Of a DNA stretch of 64,000 bases, positions 21,654 through 33,164 are shown one piece after another; the first letter of the stretch is position 1; every line of letters begins with the position of its first letter. The notes under the pieces were generated by a model that had not been told where the DNA came from, did not search any database, and was given only the letters and a program-made list of their open reading frames with translations. The position numbers and the translations under genes are program-made. Origin of the DNA: Aporrectodea caliginosa (lineage: Eukaryota; Annelida; Clitellata; Crassiclitellata; Lumbricidae); the NCBI GenBank assembly GCA_020284085.1, contig JACEVL010006403.1, positions 2,331,001 to 2,395,000 on the forward strand, written 5' to 3'.

Positions 21654-22663
21654 CGATGGTTGAATGGTACGTAACACGCTGACAGGAAGATCAGACGGAC
21701 GCGGGTTCGATAACCGTTAGCCTTTTAAGGTTCACTCAGCCTTCCATTTTCTAGGTGGCGTTGGAAGCATGAGCAGTAGGACAGATATGGGTGCCTTGCA
21801 GGCTGCCATGCAGTTAAATTCGACTCCTATTAAACTTGCTATGATCTGTTTACTGCTATGTCATGTAATCTTACTGCGTACTAGTACATGTATGGTTGCA
21901 GTTCATAAGAATACATGCATACAAAACTATACATGCATTCATGCATATATACATATATACATGCGTAAATACCTGATATACATTACATACATACATATAC
22001 GCTATACATACATGTATAAATGAATGCTTACAGACACGTTATACATGAACACATACACGCATAAAATTTACATACATACGTAAATACATACTTACATACA
22101 CATACATATGCATATAGCCATATACATACATACATTCATACATACATATAAACATACATACACACATACATACATACATACATGTTGGCATACATGCATT
22201 ATGTACAAGTATACATGACATGTATACATGCACAAATACATACATACTGTCACCAACTCTTTTCTTTCTTAGTTGTGACCTACCTCAAGAACTTTCCTTA
22301 TCTCTACATATAAATTGCTCAACGTCTTCCAACTGTTTAAGAATTAAACAGACAGTTCTTTGAATGTTTCTCCTTTCTTCAAACACAGTTATTTAAACGT
22401 ACACTTCAATATCAAAGTTCTTATCAATACCACTCAACGGTAACTTCTAACATACAGCTCTCTACTGCATTAAAACAACTACTACACTGTATAATTTTAT
22501 GTTCAAATTCACTGTCATCAGCAGTTTCTAAGTTTGGCGCGCTAACTGCAAGTGCAAAGAGAATCTACCGTCAGCCAATGTTTAGGCTACTTTAGGCCAA
22601 ACGCCCGCCAGCCGACCGCGCAACTAAGGCCTAAAACTAAAATCGCTTAACAATCGATACACA
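21654..22663. other. Gene-free interval with (ACAT)n microsatellite
   Basis: The 21950-22245 part is an imperfect acat/atgc microsatellite whose open frames (Tyr/Met/Cys/Val-rich) are repeat artefacts. The rest is AT-rich with no recognisable gene. Confidence 0.6.
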
Positions 22664-23607
22664 TCTTATACTATAATTCTTAAAGTTTGTCCTTCCGTAT
22701 GTATGTATGTATGTTTGCAATGCATCGCTGTCCGGCTAAAGGCTCCGAAACGGAACGGTTTAGCGAGTTGAAAAAATTTACAAAGCATTATTACGCAACG
22801 TCTAGGTCAACGCGACTATTTTCAGTTCGCAATTTTATTTAAACGCCGATATATGGCCATTTTAAATTTAACTTTTCAGCGAGCTTATTTCAATACCGCC
22901 CATAGTAAGGCCATTTGTTCACGTCACGCATGCTTAATAAGCAATCTTACGTCACACGGAGCATCTAGCAACCAATCAGAAGTCGCCACGGGCGAATTTC
23001 TAGGTCAGCGCAACCATTTACAGATTTGGTGACCTAATTACACTAAGCTCACATTTTTTGCAACCACGGCCATTGCCGATTTTCTAGGTCAAAGCAACTC
23101 GAAACTTACTTTAGCTATTCGAATTTCTATCTCATCCCAATTACTTTCAGCTCATAATTTGCTTTCAATTCCGATTTATGGACATTATAAGCATGCCCAT
23201 TTGTCCACGTCACTAAAATTAATATGCAATCTTAAATTACGTCACGCGGCTAAATATGCAATCTTACGTCACGCTGGCCAACGGCAAATAATACGCCTAT
23301 TATAATTTAGAAATAACCCGTGTAGTACGGGGAACAAAATAATACGCCTATTTCAGGTAGAGATAAACCGTAAAGAACGGGGAACAAAATAATAATATTG
23401 CCTATAATTATAAGGTAGAGATAACCCGTGCAGTACACGGGCAAAGCAACTATGTTCACCTCTAAATATCGTTTCCATTCAGATATATGGACATTTTTTA
23501 AATATTTGAAGCCCATCAGCAAATATAGTAAGTAAGTAGCCTTTATTTGCAGCCGTTAAAAATTACGCCTGAGGAAAACCCGGGAAACGCCGGGTAAAAA
23601 TTGCTAG
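22664..23607 (+). mobile_element. Non-autonomous Helitron, 944 bp
   Basis: The 5' end is TCTTATACTATAATTC, preceded by A. The 3' end has a hairpin acccgg-gaaacg-ccgggt (23578-23595), an 8-nt spacer and terminal CTAG followed by T. This is the Helitron architecture: 5' TC, 3' hairpin plus CTRR, insertion between A and T without target duplication. There is no Rep/helicase frame. Three more terminator-like hairpins (about 23319, 23369 and 23428) precede the real one. Confidence 0.78.
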
Positions 23608-23649
23608 TTATATATATATCAACCTAAGGAACACCTGTGCTCATTATAT

Positions 23650-23763
23650 ATGCAAAACATTTGTTCACACATATATACATACATGTATACAAACATGCGT
23701 AATGTACAAGCATACATATATACATACATGCATGTATACATGCATGCACACATACATGCATAC
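23650..23763. repeat. (ACAT)n microsatellite
   Basis: Imperfect tacatacatgcata repeats next to the (AATC)n tail of a reverse-strand LINE. Confidence 0.8.
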
Positions 23764-23800
<37 letters not shown>

Positions 23801-24215
23801 TTTATTGGCACCAAAGAACGTTGCAACATAACAGAAAATAAGCATCTCACAAAATATATATCAAACAGATTAAGTAATAATAGATAAAGCTGGACAACAT
23901 TCAAAGGGTACAACATTCAGTGGGTACCAAAAGGAGGAGCCCAAAAGGGACGATAGTCCCGCTAAGTAGGGCCACCTATGTAACTAGATCAGTTCAAGAC
24001 AGCAGTTTATAAGCTGTTGTGATTGACATAATGAGTAACATAGGACATTATTTTATTTAAACTTAGCTATCTTAACTAGAGACAGATGCATCAACAAAAC
24101 AATGGTAAAAGCAGCTAATCAAATATCTTAATATTGTTTCATAATATAAAGTTTAAGCTCCCTCTTGAAGTGGGGACGACTTGGAATATCACATAAATGC
24201 ATGTATAGTGTATAC
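23764..24215 (-). repeat. 5'-truncated LINE, reverse orientation
   Basis: Read on the - strand, ORF2 ends ...IPSRPHFKRELKLYIMKQY stop (stop near 24128). About 330 bp of 3' UTR follow, including gggctcctccttttgg and a final (gatt)n tail at 23764-23796. The FKRELKLY block and terminal short repeats fit CR1/L2-like LINEs. The coding part is lost exactly where the 27-bp minisatellite begins (about 24216). Confidence 0.65.
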
Positions 24216-27200
24216 AGAGGCGCTGATAGATCTCGCCTATGAAGAGGCGCTGAAAGATCTCGCCTGTGAAGAGTCGCTGAAAGATCTCTTCTGTGAAGAG
24301 GCTCTGAAAGATCTCGCCTGTGAAGAGGCGCTGAAAGATCTCGTCTGTGAAGAGGCGCTGAAAGATCTCGCCTGTGAAGAGGTGCTGAAAGACCTCGCCT
24401 GTGAAGAGTCGCTGAAAGATCTCTCTTCTGTGAAGAGGCTCTGAAAGATCTCTTCTGCGAAGAGGCTCTGAAAGATTTCGCCTGTGAAGGGACGCTGAAA
24501 GACATCGCCTGTGAAGAGGTGCTGAAAGATCTCGCCCGTGAAGAGGCGCTGAAAGATCTCTTCTGTGAAGAGGCGCTGAAAGATCTCGCGTGTGAAGAGG
24601 CGTTGAAAGATCTATTCTGTGAAGAGGCGTTGAAAGATCTCGCCTGCGAAGAGGCGCTGAAAGACCTCGCCTGTGAAGAGGTGCTGAAAGATCTCTCTTC
24701 TATGAAGAGGCGCTGAAAGATCTCTTCTGTGAAGAGCTCTGAAAGATCTCGTCTGTGAAGAGGCGCTGAAAGATCTCGCATGTGAAGAGACGCTGAAAGA
24801 TCTCGTCTGTGAAGAGTCGCTGAAAGATCCCGTGTGTGAAGAGGCGCTGAAAGATCTCTTCTGTGAAGAGGCGCTGAAAGATCTCGCATGTGAAGAGACG
24901 CTGAAAGATCTCGTCTGTGAAGAGTCGCTGAAAGATCTCGTCTGTGAAGAGTCGCTGAAAGATCTCGCCTGCGAAGAGGCTCTGGATGATTTAGCCTTTC
25001 TCTAGGCACTGACAGACCTCGCCGATGAAGAGGCGCTGAAAGATCTCGTCTGTGAAGAGGCTCTGGATGATCTCGCCTGTGAAGAGGCGCTGAAAGATCT
25101 CGCTGTGAAGAGGCGCTGAAAGACCTCGCTTATGAAGAGGCGCTGAAAGATCTCGTCTGTGAAGAGGCGCTGAAAGATCTCGTCTGTTAAGAGGCGCTGA
25201 AAGATCTCGTCTGTGAAGAGGCGCTGAAAGATCTCTCGTCTGTGAAGAGGACGCTGAAAGATCTCGTCTGTGAAGAGGCGCTGAAAGATCTCGTCTGTGA
25301 AGAGGCTCTGGATGACGTCGCCTGTCTCAAGGCACTGACAGACCTCGCCGATGAAGAGGCGCTGAAAGATCTCGTCTGTGAAGAGGCGCTGAAAGATCTC
25401 GTCTGTGAAGAGGCGCTGAAAGATCTCGTCTGTGAAGAGGCTCTGGAAGATGTCGCCTTTCTCAAGGCGCTGAAAGACCTCGCTTATGAAGAGGCGCTGA
25501 AAGACCTCGCTTATGAAGAGGCGCTGAAAGACCTCGCTTATGAAGAGGCGCTGAAAGATCTCGTCTGTGAAGATGCGCTGAAAGATCTCGTCTGTGAAGT
25601 GGCGCTGAAAGATCTCGTCTGTGAAGAGTCGCTGAAAGATCTCGCCTGTGAAGAGACGCTGAAAGATCTCGTCTGTGAAGAGGCGCTGAAAGATCTCGCC
25701 TGCGAAGAGGCGCTGAAAGATCTCGTCTGTGAAGAGGCGCTGAAAGATCTCGTCTGTGAAGAGGCGCTGGATGATGTAGCCTTTGAAGAGGCGCTGAAAG
25801 ACCTCGCTTATGAAGAGGCGCTGAAAGACCTCGCTTATGAAGAGGCGCTGAAAGACCTCGCCTATGAAGAGGCGCTGAAAGATCTCGTCTGTTAAGAGAC
25901 GCTGAAAGACCTCGTCTGTGAAGAGGCGCTGAAAGATCTCGCCTCTGAAGAGGCGCTGAAAGATATCGTCTGTGAAGAGGCGCTGAAAGATCTCGTCTTT
26001 GAAGAGGCGCTGGATGATGTAGCCTTTCTGAAGGCACTGACAGACCTCGCCGATAAAGAGGCGCTGAAAGACCTCGCCTGTGAAGAGGCGCTGAAAGATC
26101 TATGTGAAGAGGCGCTGAAAGACCTCGCCTGTGAAGAGGCGCTGAAAGATCTCGTCTGTGAAGAGGCGCTGAAAGATCTCGTCTGTGAAGAGGCGCTGAA
26201 AGATCTCGTCTGTGAAGAGGCGCTGAAAGATCTCGCGTCTGTGAAGAGGCGCTGAAAGATCTCGTCTGTGAAGAGGCGCTGAAAGATCTCGCCTGTGAAG
26301 AGGCGCTAAAAGATATCGTCTGTTAAGAGGCGCTGAAGATCTCGTCTTTGAAGAGGCGCTGGATGATGTAGCCTTTATCAAGGCGCTGAAAGACCTCGCC
26401 GATGAAGAGGCGCTGAAAGATCTCGTCTGTGAGGAGGCGCTGAAAGATCTCGTCTGTGAAGAGGCGCTGGATGATGTAGCCTTTCTCTAGGCGCTGAAAG
26501 ACCTCGTCTGTGAAGAGGCGCTGAAAGACCTCGCCTGTGAAGAGGCGCTGAAAGATCTCTTCTGTGAAGAGGCGCTGAAAGATCTCGTCTGTGAAGAGGC
26601 GCTGAAAGATCTCGTCTGTGAAGAGGCGCTGAAAGATCTCGTCTGTGAAGAGGCGCTGAAAGATCTCGCCTGTGGAGGCGTTAAAAGCTATCGTCTGTGA
26701 AGAGGCGCTGAAAGACTCTCGCCTGTGAAGAGGCGCTGAAAGATCTCGCCTTGTGAAGAGGCGCTGAAAGATCTCGTCTGTGAAGAGGCGCTGAAAGATC
26801 TCGTCTGTGAAGAGGCGCTGAAAGATCTCGTCTGTGAAGAGGCGCTGAAAGATCTCGTCTGTGAAGAGGCGCTGAAAGATGTCGCCTTTCTCAAGGCGCT
26901 GAAAGATCTCGCCTGTGAAGAGGCGCTGAAAGACCTCGCCTTATGAAGAGGCGCTGAAAGATCTCGTCTGTGAAGAGGCGCTGAAAGATCTCGTCTGTGA
27001 AGAGGCGCTGAAAGATCTCGTCTGTGAAGAGGCGCTGAAAGATCTCGCATGTGAAGAGGCGCTGAAAGATCTCGTCTGTGAAGAGGCGCTGAAAGATCTC
27101 GCCTGTGAAGAGGCGCTGAAAGATCTCGTCTGTGAAGAGGCGCTGAAAGATCTCGTCTGTGAAGAGGCGCTGGATGATGTCGCCTTTGAAGAGGCGCTGA

Positions 27201-28936
27201 AAGACCTCGCTTATGAAGAGGCGCTGAAAGACCTCGCTTATGAAGAGGCGCTGAAAGATCTCGCCTGTGAAGAGGCGCTGAAAGATCTCGCCTGTGAAGA
27301 GGCGCTGAAAGACCTCGTCTGTGAAGAGGCACTGAAAGATCTCGCCTCTGAAGAGGCGCTGAAAGATCTCGTCTGTGAAGAGGCGCTGAAAGATCTCGTC
27401 TGTGAAGAGGCGCTGGATGATGTAGCCTGTGAAGAGGCACTGAAAGACCTCGCCGTGAAGAGGCGCTGAAAGACCTCGCCTGTGAAGAGGCGCTGAAAGA
27501 TCTCGCCTGTGAAGAGGCGCTGAAAGACCTCGCCTGTGAAGAGCGCGCTGAAAGATCTCGTCTGTGAAGAGGCGCTGAAAGATCTCGTCTGTGAAGAGGC
27601 GCTGAAAGATCTCGTCTGTGAAGAGGCGCTGAAAGATCTCGCCTGTGAAGAGGCGCTGAAAGATCTCGTCTGTGAAGAGGCGCTGAAAGATCTCGCCTGT
27701 GAAGAGGCGCTGAAAGATCTCGTCTGTGAAGAGGCGCTGAAAGATCTCGCCTTTGAAGAGGCGCTGAAAGATCTCGCCTGTGAAGAGGCGCTGAAAGATC
27801 TCGCCTGTGAAGAGGCGCTGAAAGATCTCGTCTGTGAGGAGGCGCTGAAAGATCTCGTCTGTGAAGAGGCGCTGAAAGATCTCGCCTGTGAAGAGGCGCT
27901 GAAAGACCTCGCCTGTGAAGAGGCGCTGAAAGACCTCGCTTATGAAGAGGCGCTGAAAGATCTCGTCTGTGAAGAGGCGCTGAAAGATCTCTTCTGTGAA
28001 GAGGCGCTGAAAGACCTCGCTTATGAAGAGGCGCTGAAAGATCTCTTCTGTGAAGAGGCGCTGAAAGATCTCGTCTGTGAAGAGTCGCTGAAAGATCTTG
28101 TCTGTGAAGAGGCGCTGAAAGATCTCGTCTGTGAAGAGGCGCTGAAAGATCTCGCCTGTGAAGAGGCGCTGAAAGATCTCGTCTGTGAAGAGGCGTTGAA
28201 GGCGCTGAAAGACCTCGCCGATGAAGAATCGCTGAAAGATCTCGCCTGTGAAGAGGCGCTGAAAGATCTCGTCTGTGAAGAGGCGCTGAAAGATCTCGTC
28301 TGTGAAGAGGCGCTGAAAGATCTCGTCTGTGAAGAGGCGCTGAAAGATCTCGCCTGTGAAGAGGCGCTGAAAGATCTCGCCTTGTGAAGAGGCGCTGAAA
28401 GATCTCGCCTATGAAGAGGCGCTGAAAGATCTCGCATGTGAAGAGGCGCTGAAAGATCTCGCCTGTGAAGAGGCGCTGAATGATGTAGCCTTTCTCAAGG
28501 CACTGACAGACCTCGCCGATGAAGAGGCGCTGAAAGATCTCGTCTGTGAAGAGGCGCTGAAAGATCTCGTCTGTGAAGAGGCGCTGGAAGATCTCGCCTG
28601 TCTCAAGGCGCTGAAAGATCTCGCTTGTGAAGAGGCGCTGAAAGATCTCGCCTGTGAAGAGGCGCTGAAAGATCTCGCCTGTGAAGAGGCGCTGAAAGAT
28701 CTCGTCTGTGAAGAGGCGCTGAAAGATCTCGTCTGTGAAGAGGCGCTGAAAGATCTCGCCTGTGAAGAGGCGCTGAAAGATCTCGTCTGTGAAGTGGCGC
28801 TGAAAGATTTCGCCTGTGAAGAGGCGCTGGATGATGTCGCCTTTCCTAAGGCACTGAAAGACCTCGCCTGTGAAGAGGCGCTGAAAGATCTCGTCTGTGA
28901 AGAGTCGCTGAAAGATCTCGCCTTTGAAGAGGCGCT
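24216..28936. repeat. 27-bp minisatellite array 1, about 175 units
   Basis: The unit reads gaagaggcgctgaaa plus gatctcgtctgt (27 bp), with common variants in the last 12 bases (gatctcgcctgt, gacctcgcttat, gatctcttctgt). A diverged two-unit block, gatgatgtagcctttctcaa then ggcactgacagacctcgccg, recurs at irregular intervals (near 25310, 26010, 26365, 28485). Because 27 is divisible by 3, long frames stay open on both strands (EEALKDLVC on +; RRDLSAPLH and SFSASSQTR on -). Frameshifting indels (e.g. 24424, 25226, 26236, 27458) and stops (25186, 25892) break every frame, so I do not call a protein. Confidence 0.95.
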
Positions 28937-31907
28937 AAGTTGAGATCATATTAACTGTTATTGATTAATGATAAGTTTCTCGCCTTGAACAGGCGCTTTA
29001 TGAAGAGGCGGCTAGAAAGAGCTCGCCCCCGAAGAGGTTTGAAAGTATCTCGCCTATCGCACACAGCGCTGAAAGATCTCGACAGTAGAAGAGGGAGCTG
29101 AAAGATCTTGTCACAGTTAGTCTGTTATCTTAGATCTCGCCTGTGAAGAGGCTGTAAAAGATCTGACGGTGCAAGAGGCTTGCTGAAAGATATATAACAT
29201 GTGACAAAGGCGCTGAATTATGTTTCTTTCCAGCTGAGCCAAATTTAAGAACCAAATTATGATATTGTAATTATCAAAGAACAGTTGTAAAATCTCGTTA
29301 TGAGGAGACGCTGAAAGATCTCGCCAATGAACAAACCCCTAAAAAAATTTCTCGCCTGGGGAGGGTTACAGCTCAAAGATGACGCCTCCAGTCAGAGGTC
29401 TTCGAAAGATCTCGTCCTTTTTGGGAACCTGGATAACGCCACTGCATACACACCTGAAAGTATGCTCGCATACATACATGCATACATAAATACAACACAT
29501 ACATACATACATACATGCATACATAAGATATCGCCTTTGAAGAGGCGCATAACATACATCATACATACATAAACACAACGCTGACACACAATACATACAT
29601 ACTCTGTACTCACATACGCACATACATACACATATAATGCAGGTACGAGAAAAATACCAAGTGGAATATTATCATGAGTCTATATTATATTACATTTGAG
29701 CATTCTAAGACCTGAGTCATTTTCTGCTTGAAAGCTCATTGATACGGAACAAAAACGAAAAGCGCCGGACATCGAACAATCACAGTGATTTATCTGTTCA
29801 CTGACAAGCGATTTAACACAGCGCTCCTATCCTGTATACATATAGTATTGTGCACCATGACCAACACCATGGGATTAACTGAAAACCTCTTGGCCGTTTA
29901 CAAAACCAATGCTTATCTGATGAATTCAGCGAACTCATGGGCAATGCATTTGTGCGTGAGAAGCACTGGGCTACATCGATTAGAGGAACAGTCATGCAAT
30001 CAAATGATTGCGTGAGGTATTTCCCGGAATAAAGAATCTGTGCACTTCAGGAGACTTTGGTCATGCATTTCACTCATTCAACAAACGATGAAGAATCTGA
30101 CTGACCAACTGAATGAGTGAATGAACGAACGAATTCATGAAGTAAGAAAGATCTACTATGGGAGGACAGAAGAAATGATCTCGCAGTGTAGTAGGCGCTA
30201 AGTTCGCACAAAGATTGCACTACCCGGTACATTACCCATACAATGAAGAGGCTCATAGCTTATTCACGTGCGCTGCGCCTTGTCAGAGGGGTTGTTCAGA
30301 GATACCAAGTGAAAATTCGAGTATGGTTGCCAGAGAGAGATCAGAGAGTGGGGGCAGAGGAGCTGCCTAGGAGGATTTCGTTGAGGACAAGATACATGTA
30401 GCTTGGAAGGCGGAGGATTGGATGGACTATAGAGAAGGAATTTTGCAATGGCGGGACTTTAATTTGGATGGAAAGCCTGTGTGTGCATCCATGGGTTATA
30501 AGTAGTGGAACCCGAGACAGAAAATAGAGGGTGAGTGGTGGTATTGGTGAGGGAACTGAGACGATGCAGAATTCAGAGGGAAAGATCCTTCCAGAGTCGA
30601 AGTGTTGTGTCCGTGTTGGAGAATTTGAGGCCAGTATTCAGGGCCTACTGACTAGGAGACGGGAGAAAGAAATAGGAAGTGAAGTATGCGTCGGGTATAT
30701 TGACTTATGAAAATATGGCATGCCCAGCGCCTCTGGACCCCGGTATGGCTTTGCATGTAACCGGAATTTCTTATGACCTTTTAGCATGTCCCGGATGTCG
30801 TTATTGATCAACCTTCCAACATCCTTTCCTCTTTCCATTCCCAGAGGTTTTTGGGGGGGCTGGAAAGACTTTAGTCAACGACCAGGCTTTAGCCCATCTG
30901 TACGCTGAAGACCTTCTGCCCGTTCTCTTATGACCTCGCGCCGTGAAGCGAAGGCAGATAAAATATCATCACAAAATTTTGAGCCTGTATCTAAGTGCAT
31001 ATAATAAGGACTGAGAAATTGGAATTGGCAGGAAGGAAACCTTCTAAGTTGCTTTCTTACTACTTGCTATACTGCTAAGATGTGGATTTTATGATTTGTC
31101 CGTCATTTCTTCCGTTCATCCGTTCATCCATCCATCCGTGACCAATATCAGCTTTTGAAGACATAACCCTTCGTTCGATGAATGAATCAGGCGATGGCCG
31201 CAGCTGAAGCAGAGGCAGCGTGTTCTATCTTCCATTAGTCTTGATCCTGTCCATGGCGCTAAACTCATTCCATGCCTTCCATCTCGCTGAAAGATCTCCT
31301 CCTGAGGCCTCCTCATTCTCCTCCCCACTGACACTGTCCATCCTTTCATCTCGTCCCTTTTCATGTCCTTTCTCCCGACATCCCTCATCCGACGCAATCC
31401 CTCCCAGCCTCCCATCCCTCTTTCCCTCTCGTCTATGCATCAGCGCATAACCCTACGGCTACAGACGCAACTTCCTCTCTCCCGAACACAATTTCTATTT
31501 TAGGACCTGTACATGGAACCAGTCGATAAAGCCTTCAAATGAAACCAATCGCCTCATCCATCCATCTAATTTTTCATCCGTCCATCCCTCCCTTCTTTCT
31601 ATTCGATATAAGTTTCACCGCGCAATAATGACGTATTTTCCTATTTTAGCATAGATGATGGATCTCTTCATAAGCCTCCAGCAATAGACGCTATATATAT
31701 TGATGGCCTTCAATATAACGATCGTCGGCTTTTGTATATTTAGTAATTAAGGCTCTGATATATAGAGAAACCGTGCTAAATACTAAAAATGTACGCTGTT
31801 GTGTAGTCCTAGCTGAAGGCAGACTCTAGCTAGATGTATTATTCGTATAGATAAGTTGCCTGAAATTTATAGTATACGCATACTGATAGCCATTTTGATA
31901 TTACCTT

Positions 31908-31948
<41 letters not shown>

Positions 31949-32093
31949 GAAGGCGATAGATATATTATCGCCCAGGCAGACATATAGATAGATAGATAAA
32001 ATTATAAAGATCTTTTAAACCTGTTGAAATATCTCTAAAGATCTCATCCATGTATAGCGCTGAAAGATCTGACCACGTAATAATTATGTAAAA
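28937..32093. repeat. Array flank, copy 1 (mosaic with 27-bp motif fragments)
   Basis: This 3.1 kb segment matches 33165-36266 from end to end in the same orientation, including its acat microsatellite and ta repeat. Unlike that copy, it contains many short insertions or substitutions made of 27-bp-unit pieces in array orientation, densest near both arrays. It has no recognised gene. A 66-codon frame on - (30638-30838, MERGKDVGRLINND...) is kept in both copies but matches no family I know. Confidence 0.9.
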
Positions 32094-33150
32094 ATCTCGT
32101 CTGTGAAGAGGCGCTGAAAGATCTCGCCTGTGAAGAGGCGCTGAAAGATCTCGCTTATGAAGAGGCGCAGAAAGATCTCGTCTGTGAAGAGGCGCTGAAA
32201 GATCTCTTCTGTGAAGAGGCGCTGAAAGACCTGGCTTATGAATAGGCGCTGAAAGATCTCTTCTGTGAAGAGGCGCTGAAAGATCTCGTCTGTGAAGAGT
32301 CGCTGAAAGATCTCGTCTGTGAAGAGGCGCTGAAAGATCTCGTCTGTGAAGAGGCGCTGAAAGATCTCGCCTGTGAGGAGGCGTTAAAAGCTATCGTCTG
32401 TCAAGAGGCGTTGAAGGCACTGACAGACCTCGCCGATAAAGAATCGCTGAAAGATCTCGCATGTGAAAAGGCGCTGAAAGATCTCGTCTGTGAAGAGGCG
32501 CTGAAAGATCTCGTCTGTGAAGAGGCGCTGAAAGATCTCGTCTGTGAAGAGGCTCTGGAAGATGTAGCCTTTGAAGAGGCGCTGAAAGACCTCGCTTATG
32601 AAGAGGCGCTGAAAGATCTCGCTGTGAAGAGGCGCTGAAAGAGGCGCTGAAAGATCTCGCCTGTGAAGAGGCGCTGAAGATCTCGTCTTTGAAGAGGCTC
32701 TGAATGATGTAGCCTTTCTCAAGGCACTGACAGACCTCGCCGATAAAGAGGCGCTGAAAGATCTCGTCTGTGAAGAGGCGCTGAAAGATCTCGTCTGTGA
32801 AGAGGCGCTGAAAGATCTCGCCTGTGAAGAGGCGCTGAAAGACCTCGCTTATGAAGAGGCGCTGAAAGACCTCGCTTGTGAAGAGGCGCTGAAAGATCTC
32901 GCATGTGAAGAGGCGCTAAAAGATTTCGTCTGTGAAGAAGCGCTGAAAGATCTCGTCTGTGAAGAGACGCTGAAAGATCTCGCCTATGAAGAGGCGCTGA
33001 AAGATCTCGTCTGTGAAGTGGCGCTAAAAGATTTCGTCTGTGAAGAGGCGTTGGATGATGTTGCCTTTCCTAAGGCACTGACAGACCTCGCCGATAAAGA
33101 GGCGCTGAAAGATCTCGTCTGTGAAGAGTCGCTGAAAGACCTCGCCTTTG
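32094..33150. repeat. 27-bp minisatellite array 2, about 39 units
   Basis: Same unit, orientation and variant classes as array 1, including the two-unit block near 32405, 32705 and 33055. One compressed spot at 32622-32650 has lost part of a unit. It ends in ctcgcctttg followed by atttattacagtttt, a junction different from that of array 1. Confidence 0.95.
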
Positions 33151-33164
33151 ATTTATTACAGTTT

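Noticed and set aside
24128..28437. Long proteins of repeated EEALKDLVC (+) or RRDLSAPLH / SFSASSQTR (-)
   Set aside because: All three are translations of one 27-bp satellite; frames are broken by indels and stops, and no splice or start context supports a gene.
24216..28936. CRISPR-like appearance of a short repeat array
   Set aside because: The units abut directly with no unique spacers, there are no cas genes, and the setting is eukaryotic.
29366..29631. Cys/Tyr/Val-rich small ORFs on the - strand
   Set aside because: Translations of (ACAT)n microsatellite; the same happens at 33596, 22039 and 54253.
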